Of a DNA stretch of 64,000 bases, positions 31,042 through 38,763 are shown piece by piece (the stretch's first letter is position 1; each line of letters starts with the position of its first letter). The notes beneath the pieces were generated by a model. The model was given only the letters and a program-made list of their open reading frames with translations. It did not search any database and was not told the DNA's origin. Source of the DNA: CAYZJD01 sp964483455 (GTDB lineage Bacteria > Acidobacteriota > Terriglobia > Bryobacterales > Bryobacteraceae); contig CAZACK010000001.1 in NCBI GenBank assembly GCA_964483455.1, forward strand, positions 1 to 64,000. Direction: 5' to 3'. The translations under genes and the position numbers were made by a program.

Positions 31042-31943
31042 TTTCCGTTCTCCCCGAGCGAACGCTCGGCCAGGCCGGCGGGCGTCGCCCTCCCTGGACC
31101 CTCGATGCGGGCTCGAAAGCGCCGCTGGTTGGTCGTGTTGCGAACGAGGATGACGTCGCCGCGGCGCCCGGGCGATTCGGCTCGGGCCACGAGCTCGACG
31201 CGAGCGGCGCCAGTGTTGGCTTCGATCCGCAGGGTGTCACCCGCCGCCACGTCGCGCGGGCTGTCCAGCGCCGCGAGGGGCACCGGCTCTCCCGCCCCGA
31301 TGGTTCGCCGCGGCAGCCGTCCGACCGCGTCTTCCAGTGATTCCGCGAAACCGCCGGCCGAGGGGAATGCTTCGATGGAGTCGATGCGCAGGTCCGCGGC
31401 CGCGATCGGCTTGCTGGGCGCGAGCGCCCTGGCGGCTACCACGCGCCGCGCCGGGACGGCGACCTTCACACGGGCCCAGATGGTGAACCGCCGGCCGGCG
31501 CCGTAGCGCACGAAGCCCCGCCACAACGCGAGGCCGCTCGAGGCCGCCTTCGGAGACAGTCCCGGCCGGGGAAACTCGATCTCGCCGCGTGGCGCCGGAT
31601 GCCGGCTGTACTCGGCGATTTCGACGCGCGCCCCCGGCGCGAGCGACCTCTTCATGGCCTCGGCCAGGCGGGCCGGATCGAGCGGCGCCATTTCACGCTC
31701 GAAACAGACGTCCCGGCTCGACGCCGGACTGAGCCCATGCCGCCGCGCCAGGCGCGCCAGTTCCGCCCCGCGGAACCAGCGGCGCACCCCGGGCGCCGGT
31801 GAATAGCCGACGACCGTTTCCGCCGGGAGCGCGGCGAAGATCGGATCGGCCGCGGCCAGATCGCCCGCCCGGAGGCGATCGCCGTTGACCGGCAGGCAGG
31901 CGCCGGCAGCCAACCCGGAGACGAGCACGAGGACGGGCGTCAT
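31038..31943 (-). CDS. flgA: P-ring assembly chaperone FlgA
   Basis: 301 aa, somewhat longer than usual. Signal peptide (VLVLVSGLAAGACLP). The N-terminal part (about 25-130) is the FlgA variable domain. The C-terminal SAF/FlgA core holds KVAVPARRVVAARALAPSKP, LRIDSIEAFPSAGGFAES, LPRRTIGAGEPVPLAALDSP and ARVELVARAESPGRRGDVIL. It acts in the periplasm to help FlgI assemble. It overlaps flgG and flgH by 4 bp each. The start of the mature protein near Cys16 could also be read as a lipobox (AAGAC), but this is weak. Confidence 0.92.
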   Translation of the reverse strand: MTPVLVLVSGLAAGACLPVNGDRLRAGDLAAADPIFAALPAETVVGYSPAPGVRRWFRGAELARLARRHGLSPASSRDVCFEREMAPLDPARLAEAMKRSLAPGARVEIAEYSRHPAPRGEIEFPRPGLSPKAASSGLALWRGFVRYGAGRRFTIWARVKVAVPARRVVAARALAPSKPIAAADLRIDSIEAFPSAGGFAESLEDAVGRLPRRTIGAGEPVPLAALDSPRDVAAGDTLRIEANTGAARVELVARAESPGRRGDVILVRNTTNQRRFRARIEGPGRATPAGLAERSLGENGK

Positions 31944-32731
31944 CGCACGAGGTTGTTGACCTGCTGGTACATGTCGTCGGCCGCCTTGACCACTTTCGAG
32001 TTGGCTTCATAGCCGCGCTGGCTGACGATCAGGTTGATGAACTCCTCGACAATGCTCACGTTGGACTGCTCGAGGTAGCCCTGAAGCAATGTCCCGAGCC
32101 CTTCCTGCCCGCCCGGCGTGCCCACCGTGGGATCGCCGGAGGCGTCGGTCGGGAGGAACAGGTTGCGCCCGATGCTGTTGAGCCCGGCGGGGTTCTGGAA
32201 GTTGGCGACCTGAATCTGCCCGGCCAGTTGCGCCGCCGTCTGTCCCGGCTGCGTGTAGCTGACCGTGCCGTCTGGGGCCACCGAGATCGACTGTGCGTCC
32301 GGCGGGAGCGTGACTTGTGGCTCGAGCGGATCGCCGTCCAGGGTCACCACGTTGCCGTCGCGGTCGAGATGGAACGATCCCGCGCGCGTGTAGGCGATCT
32401 CCCCGGAGGGCATCCGCACCTGAAAGAATCCGCGTCCCTGAATCACCAGGTCCAGCGGATTCGAGGTGGCTGAGAAATTCCCCTGGGTAAACAGCACCTC
32501 GTTCGAGGCGGCGCGCGTACCGAGGCCGAGCTGCAATCCGGTCGGGACCACCGTCTGCTGCCCCGCGGAGGCGCCCGGGGTCACCAGGTTCTGGTAGAGC
32601 AGGTCCTGGAACTGCGCCCGGCGGGCCTTGTAGCCGACGGTGTTGGCGTTGGCCAGGTTGTGGGCGATGTTGTCAACGTTCAACTGCTGTGCCGTCATGC
32701 CGCTGGCGGCGCTGTACAGTGCGCGGATCAT
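31940..32731 (-). CDS. flgG: Flagellar distal rod protein FlgG
   Basis: 263 aa, the tightly conserved FlgG length. N-terminus IRALYSAASGMTAQQLNVDN and NIAHNLANANTVGYKARRAQ, middle QGNFSATSNPLDLVIQGRGF, and C-terminus LEQSNVSIVEEFINLIVSQR plus GYEANSKVVKAADDMYQQVN. Forms the distal rod crossing the periplasm; its length is limited by the outer membrane. It precedes flgA with a 4-bp overlap and follows an unknown repeat protein by 18 bp. Confidence 0.97.
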   Translation of the reverse strand: MIRALYSAASGMTAQQLNVDNIAHNLANANTVGYKARRAQFQDLLYQNLVTPGASAGQQTVVPTGLQLGLGTRAASNEVLFTQGNFSATSNPLDLVIQGRGFFQVRMPSGEIAYTRAGSFHLDRDGNVVTLDGDPLEPQVTLPPDAQSISVAPDGTVSYTQPGQTAAQLAGQIQVANFQNPAGLNSIGRNLFLPTDASGDPTVGTPGGQEGLGTLLQGYLEQSNVSIVEEFINLIVSQRGYEANSKVVKAADDMYQQVNNLVR

Positions 32732-32749
32732 CGTGGAACAGCCTCCGTG

Positions 32750-33391
32750 TTACGTGTCCTCGCCGGGGGAGGACTTCTTCGCCGGCGCGTTGGCCCGGTC
32801 GATGGTCTCCTGGATCATCGCCTCGGCCAGGGCGGGGTTGTATCTGCTCACCATGTCGGCCAACATCCCGGCGTTCATGCGGGCCTTGCCGACCACGATG
32901 ATTCGCTCCGGATGCGACCGGCTGAAGGGCCCCTGGAAATTCACTTCCTCTACCGTGCCGCCGAGCATCGCGGCGAGTTGCTCCGCCGTCTCGCGAGTGG
33001 CGAAGCAAAGCCGGTTGTAGGTGGTTACAGCGCCATAAGGCCCCACTCCGGCGACGTCCTCTTCCCAAGCCGGCTGGAATGTCGCCACCGCCAATTCGAG
33101 CGCAGACCGGAGATCGGAGGCCGGGACCGGGTCTGTCTCGAGGCGCCTCTCCGCCGGGAGGACGACGGCTGTGGGCGTTGTCTCGAGACGCCTCTCCGCC
33201 GAACGGACGACGGCCGCGGGCGTTGTCTCGACGCGCATCTCCGCCTGGCGAACGACGGCCGTGGAGGTCCTCCGCCCCATCGCCCGATCGAGCAGTTCGC
33301 GGAACTGCGTCACCAAGCTGAGCCTCAGCTCCCAGGGCGACGTTGATCCCGCATGAGGAATCCCGGCGCCGCCTGAAACACGCTGGATCAT
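32750..33391 (-). CDS. Uncharacterised protein with three 15-residue repeats, inside the rod operon
   Basis: 213 aa. Residues about 42-86 are three near-identical 15-residue units of the form TPxAVVRxAERRLET, encoded by a 45-bp tandem repeat (33135-33269). The C-terminal domain (about 92-200) looks globular: LELAVATFQPAWEEDVAGVG, VTTYNRLCFATRETAEQLAA, RIIVVGKARMNAGMLADMVS. I recognise no family, signal peptide or membrane helix. It lies between flgF (23 bp away) and flgG (18 bp), so it is certainly co-transcribed. An export, rod-assembly or anti-sigma-like role would be guesswork. Confidence 0.75.
   Translation of the reverse strand: MIQRVSGGAGIPHAGSTSPWELRLSLVTQFRELLDRAMGRRTSTAVVRQAEMRVETTPAAVVRSAERRLETTPTAVVLPAERRLETDPVPASDLRSALELAVATFQPAWEEDVAGVGPYGAVTTYNRLCFATRETAEQLAAMLGGTVEEVNFQGPFSRSHPERIIVVGKARMNAGMLADMVSRYNPALAEAMIQETIDRANAPAKKSSPGEDT
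33135..33269 (-). repeat. Tandem repeat, 3 x 45 bp, in phase with the reading frame
   Basis: Units 33135-33179, 33180-33224 and 33225-33269, each starting GTCTCGA on the plus strand. Units 1 and 2 are most alike; unit 3 is more diverged. The 45-bp period keeps the frame and yields 15-residue charged helical units. Confidence 0.85.
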
Positions 33392-33414
33392 TTCTGTTTG
33401 TTCTCCTTTCGTCG

Positions 33415-34152
33415 CTAACCGACTCGAGCCACTTCCTCGACGGCGCGCCGGTTCATCTCGCCGCCGAGCTGGATCGCCTTCTGGATCATTTCAAACTGCC
33501 GCATGACGCTGACCAGGCGCACGGCGCCTTCGGCGGAGGAAACATTCGAGCTTTCGATCTTGCCCTGGTGGATTTCGGAATTCGAATCGGGAACCGGTTC
33601 GACGCCGTCCGGCGCCTGGAAGAAATTCCCGCCGCGCTTGATCAACACCGACGGATCGCGGAACAAGGCGATTTCGATCCGGCCGAGCGGCTGGCCCCGC
33701 TGGGTCACGGTGCCGTCGCGCGCAACCTCCAGCGGCCCGTCCGCCGGCACTTGGATGACACCTCCGGCCACGGCGCGCACTGCATACCCTTCCGCGGTGG
33801 CCAGCGCCCCGGATCTGGAGACGACAAAACCGCCGACGCGGGTGTACAGCCGCCCGCTCGGTCCCTGGACGGCGAAGAAGCCTTGCCCGGCAATGGCCAG
33901 GTCGAGAGGATTTCCGGTGGTTCGGAGAACTCCGGGGGAGAAGTCCGTCCAGTGGCGCTCAATGACCGGGACAGTGGACGGAGGAACACCTTCCGCGCCC
34001 GCCTGCGCCTCGGGCGACACGTAGAGGCTGTACCACTCGCGATCCCCCTTATAGCCTGCCGTGGCGGCGTTGGCCAGGTTGTTGGCCAGCATCTCGAGCG
34101 ACTCCATCCTCGCCCGGAGGGCGCTCGCCGCCGAGATGGTCATTGCGTCCAT
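33415..34152 (-). CDS. flgF: Flagellar proximal rod protein FlgF
   Basis: 245 aa from the ATG at 34152, preceded by a GGAGAG ribosome site (a longer start at 34179 is possible). Motifs: MESLEMLANNLANAATAGYK, LRTTGNPLDLAIAGQGFFAV, GRLYTRVGGFVVSRSGALAT and the C-terminal GKIESSNVSSAEGAVRLVSV. FlgF-type proteins differ from FlgG in the N-terminal residues and shorter length, which fits here. Builds the proximal rod. It is first gene of the minus-strand operon; a weak sigma54-like site lies 23 bp upstream. Confidence 0.92.
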   Translation of the reverse strand: MDAMTISAASALRARMESLEMLANNLANAATAGYKGDREWYSLYVSPEAQAGAEGVPPSTVPVIERHWTDFSPGVLRTTGNPLDLAIAGQGFFAVQGPSGRLYTRVGGFVVSRSGALATAEGYAVRAVAGGVIQVPADGPLEVARDGTVTQRGQPLGRIEIALFRDPSVLIKRGGNFFQAPDGVEPVPDSNSEIHQGKIESSNVSSAEGAVRLVSVMRQFEMIQKAIQLGGEMNRRAVEEVARVG

Positions 34153-34174
34153 GCAACTCTCTCCGTCGCGAGGA

Positions 34175-34190
34175 AGCAAGCCGAAGGCCG
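34175..34190 (-). promoter_or_regulatory. Candidate sigma54 promoter for the flgF operon
   Basis: Read on the minus strand: CGGCCT-TCGGC-TTGCT, with GG and GC separated by exactly 10 bp and a full TTGCT at -12. The -24 element is imperfect (consensus TGGCAC). The implied transcript start falls about 10-12 bp before the flgF ATG at 34152, so the ribosome site is still inside the leader. The divergent fliK gene has a better match. Confidence 0.35.
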
Positions 34191-34355
34191 AACGATTCCC
34201 ATCCCGGCAAGCGGCTCAAAAACCTCGGGAATGCACCGATGAGACCGACGAGGCGGCCTGGCCGCAGCGCGCCAAATTCCCGTCTCATCCTGCACGCCGC
34301 CAAGATTCCGTCGGCGCCGCCCCGGTTAAGCCGTTGAATTCGAACCATCGCCCAG

Positions 34356-34371
34356 TGGCGCCACGACTGCA
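34356..34371 (+). promoter_or_regulatory. Candidate sigma54 promoter for the fliK-flgD-flgE operon
   Basis: TGGCGC-CACGA-CTGCA matches TGGCAC-N5-TTGCA in 9 of 11 fixed bases, including the essential GG-N10-GC. A transcript would start near 34382. That leaves no leader for the GTG at 34384, but a normal leader for the in-frame ATG at 34435, which may be the true fliK start. Confidence 0.5.
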
Positions 34372-34383
34372 TAGAGACCTCGC

Positions 34384-36384
34384 GTGACCGGCGGCGTCTC
34401 CACCTCGGCCCTGTTCCCGGCGGCGGATCTTCTCATGACTGCCTTCAGCCCTCGATCCGGCGGCGCCTTTCCAGCGCTGATCGGGGCGACCGCGGGGGAG
34501 ATGGCCAGCGGCGCCGTCGGGATTTCCGACTCGCCGGCTGCGCTCGTCGAGGCGTTCGGTGACCAGCTTCTGGAAGCGCTGCTCTTCGATCATCCAACTA
34601 CGTTCTGGGCGCCTGGCGCGATTGCTCCGGCGCCCGCTCCCACGGCCCCGGCTCGTCCCCAGGAAGCGGAGGGGGCTGGACTGCCTCGCGAGGGTGCAGG
34701 ACCGCTTTCCGCCGGATTCATCCCCGTGCCCGACCTGCTGCCGCTTCCACCGGCAGGGCCCGCGCGACCGGCGACTCGTGCGCGAGCGATCGGCAACTCC
34801 GCGGTCGAGGCGGCGGGTGGATCCGCGATGGGTTCCGCCGAGGGTCTGGCGGCAGTGGCGCCGGCGGAGGCCGAACCCCTGGTTGCCGCTCCGGTCGTCC
34901 CTGAATCGAGGCGTGCCGGTGACGATGGCCTTCGAGACCACGGACTGTCCGGGCGCGGCTTCCGCCTTCTTCGCTCCCCGTTCTGGGCAGGCGAGTTGCA
35001 GGGAGCGGCAAACGAGAGAGGATACTCGACCTCCCTCGGAAGCGCGGCCGTCGAGACGCAGATTCTCCTTCCACCTGCGGGCGAGATTCCTCAGCGGGTT
35101 CTCGACGGCCACGCTCCCGTGGCGGAATCCGGGATTGAAACGGTGGTCGCCGAACCGGACGGCGCTTCGGAGCGAGCCTCGGCTTCCGGGCCGGAACCGC
35201 CAACTCCGCCGAGGTGGATGGACCCGACCCTGGACGCGGCGGGCTCCACCGAACCCGCGATCGTCTCCGCCAAGCCGGCGACGGAGCAACCACGGGTGGC
35301 GGACGCCATCTCCGGAAGCATTTCGTCCGAGTCAGCCATGCCAGCAGAGGCTTCCCGCCACGGCGACGGCGTGAGCGCCCCCGGGAACACGGCTCCACAA
35401 CCGATCGCCGCCGGCGACGTGAGCCGGCGCGCAGACTGCCCGGTGTTTGTGGCCAGGATCACCCGCCGGCCGGGCTTCTCCGAACTTCACGCGCCAGCCG
35501 AGCCGCACACGCCGGAGAGCGAATTGGCCGAACCGAGAGTGGAAGCGACCGAGTCCCGCATTTTCTCGAGCCGGCCCGAATTGCACGAGCCGGCGCCGGC
35601 CTCTGCGCGGAAGCCGGCAGCCGCCGAAACGCCGGCCGAACCCGGAAAAAACGATGCCGCAAGGGACACCCAGGAACCGCGTCGCCGGGACACCATCGAA
35701 TTGCCGGGCGCTGGCAAGCATCTGACCGACGAGAGAGGCCGGCCGGCCCGGCTCGATCAGCCTCCGGAGGTTCGCCGGCGGGGACCCGCCGCGGACACGG
35801 CCCATCCGGCGAGCCCCGCCCGGGCTGCGATTGCCCGGCCAGGGGGAGAATTCGCGACGCTGACCGCTCCGCCGTCGACGAGGATGGGGGAAGGGCCCGC
35901 CGTCGTGGCGATTCGCGCCGCGGAACGCGTTGGTGGGCCGGCGGAGACGCCGCCGCGCGAGGCCCCTCGCGACCTGAGTCTGCGCATGACAGCCGGCGGC
36001 GAAGAGAGTGTTGCGATCCGGCTGGAGGAACGCTCGGGTGATCTGCGCGTCTCGGTCAGGACCAGGGACAGCAGACTGGCGGAATCGCTGCGCGAAGGCG
36101 CTCCCGAGCTTGTCAGCCGGCTCGATCAGCATGGTTATGACGCCGAGATATGGCGTCCGGGCGGGGCCATTTCGGGAGAACGTTTCGAGGTGCGGCGCCT
36201 CGACAGCAGCGAAGCCTCTGCTGCCCGCGAGTTCGGCGACGCGGGCGGATCGGGGAGCTCGGCGGAGCACGATCGAGGCCGCCGGCGCGACGGCGAAGCG
36301 GAAGGGCAATGGAGCGAGGAACTAGAGGCCCTGTTTTCCGGGGCCGGGAGCAAGGAGAAGGAAGGCGATGGTCGCAAGCGTTAG
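34384..36384 (+). CDS. fliK: FliK-like hook-length control protein
   Basis: 666 aa from a GTG at 34384, or 649 aa from the ATG at 34435, favoured by the candidate sigma54 promoter. The first about 530 residues are Pro/Ala/Glu-rich and disordered-looking, as expected for a molecular ruler. The C-terminal about 100 residues match the FliK type III switch domain: EESVAIRLEERSGDLRVSVR, then LREGAPELVSRLDQHGYDAE. Directly followed by flgD (17-bp overlap) and flgE, the classical order. It is exported and switches substrate specificity through FlhB. The tail is Arg/Glu-rich. Confidence 0.82.
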   Translation: MTGGVSTSALFPAADLLMTAFSPRSGGAFPALIGATAGEMASGAVGISDSPAALVEAFGDQLLEALLFDHPTTFWAPGAIAPAPAPTAPARPQEAEGAGLPREGAGPLSAGFIPVPDLLPLPPAGPARPATRARAIGNSAVEAAGGSAMGSAEGLAAVAPAEAEPLVAAPVVPESRRAGDDGLRDHGLSGRGFRLLRSPFWAGELQGAANERGYSTSLGSAAVETQILLPPAGEIPQRVLDGHAPVAESGIETVVAEPDGASERASASGPEPPTPPRWMDPTLDAAGSTEPAIVSAKPATEQPRVADAISGSISSESAMPAEASRHGDGVSAPGNTAPQPIAAGDVSRRADCPVFVARITRRPGFSELHAPAEPHTPESELAEPRVEATESRIFSSRPELHEPAPASARKPAAAETPAEPGKNDAARDTQEPRRRDTIELPGAGKHLTDERGRPARLDQPPEVRRRGPAADTAHPASPARAAIARPGGEFATLTAPPSTRMGEGPAVVAIRAAERVGGPAETPPREAPRDLSLRMTAGGEESVAIRLEERSGDLRVSVRTRDSRLAESLREGAPELVSRLDQHGYDAEIWRPGGAISGERFEVRRLDSSEASAAREFGDAGGSGSSAEHDRGRRRDGEAEGQWSEELEALFSGAGSKEKEGDGRKR

Positions 36385-36664
36385 TCAGGCGGTTCCATTT
36401 CCGGCGGCGTCCTCCGTGGACGCCGGCAAGCAACAGGTGACGAGCGAGGTTGATCCGGGCCAGATTGCCAGCAAGACGGCGTTCCTGCAACTGCTGGTGG
36501 CGCAGATCCGGCATCAGAACCCGCTCAATCCGGCCGACGGTGTCGAATTTCTAACCCAACTGGCACAGTTCACGGAACTGGAGCAGATCATGGCCATCCG
36601 CGGGGAGCTGGAGGCGTTACGCGAGCAAATGGCCGCCGGCGCCGCGGAGCCCGCTCCCGAATGA
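36368..36664 (+). CDS. flgD: Hook cap protein FlgD, short form
   Basis: 98 aa. The FlgD N-terminal motif is clear: IASKTAFLQLLVAQIRHQNP, then ADGVEFLTQLAQFTELEQIM. The protein stops where other FlgD proteins (about 220 aa) continue with the FlgD-like Ig/tudor domains, so only the export and cap-anchor part is present. No downstream frameshifted remainder was seen: flgE starts 40 bp later. Short FlgD proteins exist in some phyla. It overlaps fliK by 17 bp. Confidence 0.9.
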   Translation: MVASVSQAVPFPAASSVDAGKQQVTSEVDPGQIASKTAFLQLLVAQIRHQNPLNPADGVEFLTQLAQFTELEQIMAIRGELEALREQMAAGAAEPAPE

Positions 36665-36704
36665 CGCGGGCGTGAAGTGGAGGAAAGGGAAAAGGAGAGG
36701 ACAC

Positions 36705-37961
36705 ATGGCGTTTACGGCATTCTCGACGGCGCTTTCTTCGCTGACGGCGCACACCACGGCGGTGGACGTGGTTGGCAACAACCTGGCCAACCTGAACACG
36801 CCGGGGTTCAAGTCCAGCAGCGTTGTTTTTCACGACCTGGTGACGCAGGCGCTCGGCCTGGGCGAGACGCAGATCGGTCTGGGGGTGGCCCGGCCGTATA
36901 CCCTTCGGCAGTTCGCGCAGGGCGCGCTGCAATCGAGCAACGGAGCGCTGGACGCGGCGATTCAGGGCGACGGCTTCTTCGTGTTGCGGGACAGCAGCAA
37001 CGGTCTCCTGCTGAGCCGGGCGGGCAACTTTCACGTGGACCTCGAGGGCAATCTCCTGACACCGACGGGTGAGCGCGTGCAGGGCTGGACGGAGGCCAAC
37101 GGGGTGGTGAATACCAACGGTCCGATCGGCAAGATCGTGGTGCCGGTGGGTACCCTGCGCCAGCCGGCGGCGACGACGCGCTTCACCATCGACTTGAACC
37201 TGAACGCGTCGGCCGTGGTCGGGCAGCCGGAGGGCACCTTCTCGACGCCACTCGAGGTGGTGGATTCGCTCGGCATCTCGCACGTCCTGACGGTGACCTT
37301 CACCAAGACCGCGGCCAACACCTGGGACTACGACGTGTCCATCCCCGGCGCCGAGGTGGCCGCCGGCACGCCCGGAACGCCGTTCTCGCTGGGTACCGGG
37401 ACGCTGGTCTTCGATCAGTTGGGGCGCCTGCAAACGCCGGCGTTCGCCGCCGGGACGGTGCCGATCGCCATCGCCGGCCTCAACAGCGGCGCCGCGAATA
37501 TGGCGATCACCTGGGAACTCTACAACGGGGACGGAACCTCGAAGCTCACGCAGTACTCGCAGAGTTCGGCAGTGGCGGCCAACTGGCAGGATGGCCTGCC
37601 GGCGGCGCAACTGGTGCGCGTCGGGTTGGCCGACGGCGGCAAGATTCTGGCGCAGTACTCCAACGGTGAGCAGCGCGTGGTGGGACAACTCGCCTTGGCG
37701 GCGGTGCGCAATCCGGATTCGCTCATGGCGGTCGGCAACAACGCCTTCCAGCTCACGGCGCGCACGGCGTCGCCGGCGATCGGCGTGCCCGAAACCGGCG
37801 GCCGAGGCAAGGTGCTCGGAGGGTCGATCGAGTCCTCGACGTCCGATATCGCACAGGAGTTCACCAACCTGATTGTCCTCCAGCGCGGCTATCAGGCTAA
37901 TGCCCGCGTGGTCACGGCGGTGGATGAAATCAGCCAGGAAACGATGAACATGAAGCGGTAG
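36705..37961 (+). CDS. flgE: Flagellar hook protein FlgE
   Basis: 418 aa from the ATG at 36705, preceded by AGGAGAGG. N-terminus FTAFSTALSSLTAHTTAVDV and VVGNNLANLNTPGFKSSSVV, middle GALQSSNGALDAAIQGDGFF, hook domains with Thr/Ala/Gly-rich beta segments, and C-terminus GGSIESSTSDIAQEFTNLIV plus LQRGYQANARVVTAVDEISQ. Assembles the universal-joint hook under FlgD, with length set by FliK. The FliN-like gene follows 19 bp later. Confidence 0.96.
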   Translation: MAFTAFSTALSSLTAHTTAVDVVGNNLANLNTPGFKSSSVVFHDLVTQALGLGETQIGLGVARPYTLRQFAQGALQSSNGALDAAIQGDGFFVLRDSSNGLLLSRAGNFHVDLEGNLLTPTGERVQGWTEANGVVNTNGPIGKIVVPVGTLRQPAATTRFTIDLNLNASAVVGQPEGTFSTPLEVVDSLGISHVLTVTFTKTAANTWDYDVSIPGAEVAAGTPGTPFSLGTGTLVFDQLGRLQTPAFAAGTVPIAIAGLNSGAANMAITWELYNGDGTSKLTQYSQSSAVAANWQDGLPAAQLVRVGLADGGKILAQYSNGEQRVVGQLALAAVRNPDSLMAVGNNAFQLTARTASPAIGVPETGGRGKVLGGSIESSTSDIAQEFTNLIVLQRGYQANARVVTAVDEISQETMNMKR

Positions 37962-37980
37962 GCGGACTGGAGGCGGAGGC

Positions 37981-38220
37981 ATGGATGGTTTGGATCGCCT
38001 GGCCGACGTCCCCATGCTGGTCGAGGTGGAGCTGGGACGGCCAGTCCTGAAAATGCGGGACCTGGTGAACCTCGTGTCGGGCTCCGTGCTGACGCTCGGC
38101 CGCGCGGCCGGGGAGAACCTCGATGTGCGGATCGGCGACGAGCTGATCGGGTTCGGCGAGGTCGTGGTGACGGAAAACGCCGTCGCCATCCGGATCACGG
38201 ATTTCAAGGAAGAGGCGTGA
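37981..38220 (+). CDS. fliN: Short FliN-type (SpoA domain) switch protein
   Basis: 79 aa, just the SpoA/FliN core: LADVPMLVEVELGRPVLKMR, LVNLVSGSVLTLGRAAGENL and IGFGEVVVTENAVAIRITDF. FliN proteins form the bottom of the C ring and bind FliH. The usual fliL-fliM genes expected between flgE and fliN are absent here. A second, longer SpoA protein is encoded at 45752. It is followed by an unusual 237-bp gap before fliO. Confidence 0.92.
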   Translation: MDGLDRLADVPMLVEVELGRPVLKMRDLVNLVSGSVLTLGRAAGENLDVRIGDELIGFGEVVVTENAVAIRITDFKEEA

Positions 38221-38457
38221 GGTCTCGGCGAGCACATGGCCGAATGGCCGGGATAACACGCGGATGGCGGCGGCGTCAGGCAAGAAGACTCGAGTACCGG
38301 TGGCCAGCCTCTCAGGCCGCCGCGTCGAGACTCATCTCGACGCCCGGAATCCACCGGAGTTCAGGAGCCGGCACGAGTGCCAGCTCGGCAGGCTAAAGCC
38401 CGCGCCACCGCTTCAGTGTCGGCGCGAACTTCAGCAACCAGCTAAACGAGGGGGCTC
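38221..38457 (+). other. Non-coding gap between fliN and fliO with a strong stem-loop
   Basis: The largest gap within the fliK-to-fliA operon. A perfect 9-bp stem GCGTCGAGA (38322-38330) / TCTCGACGC (38335-38343) closes a CTCA tetraloop; no U-run follows. A 65-codon frame at 38264 has no ribosome site or recognisable composition and is taken as non-coding. Further downstream GGCTAAAGCCC (38391-38401) resembles REP-type motifs. Possible roles: processing site or attenuator. Confidence 0.5.
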
Positions 38458-38763
38458 ATGACGGAGATCGCGCGGCAGACTCTCGGCGTGGCGGCGGTGC
38501 TCGGCTTGCTGGCAGCCACGCTGTGGTGGCTGCGCCGGTGGCAGCCGGGACGAGGGCTCGGCAACAGCCGCCGGGGCCCGCGACGGATCGAGCGGATCGA
38601 GCGGATCACGCTCACGCCGCAGCATTCTCTCGAGCTGGTTCGGTTTGACGGTGCGGCGATTCTGCTGGCCCTGAGCCCGTCGGGGGTCACCGTGCTCGAA
38701 CGGACTGAGTGGGCCGCCCGCGACGGCCAGGCGGCGGCCGCCGCGCGGAGTGAGCTTCGATGA
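38458..38763 (+). CDS. fliO: Flagellar biosynthesis protein FliO
   Basis: 101 aa. One N-terminal transmembrane helix (about 8-25: TLGVAAVLGLLAATLWWLRR) and a small cytoplasmic domain with IERIERITLTPQHSLELVRF and ILLALSPSGVTVLERTE, the FliO pattern (L...Q.L.LV...G...L.G). FliO aids assembly of FliP into the export gate. It overlaps fliP by 4 bp. A GGGGG-containing ribosome site precedes the ATG. Confidence 0.85.
   Translation: MTEIARQTLGVAAVLGLLAATLWWLRRWQPGRGLGNSRRGPRRIERIERITLTPQHSLELVRFDGAAILLALSPSGVTVLERTEWAARDGQAAAAARSELR

Noticed and set aside
36588..38354. 588-codon minus-strand open frame opposite flgE and fliN
   Set aside because: Antisense shadow; flgE and fliN are unmistakable on the plus strand.
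38264..38461. 65-codon frame between fliN and fliO
   Set aside because: No ribosome site, no recognisable motif, and it contains the strong hairpin; treated as non-coding.
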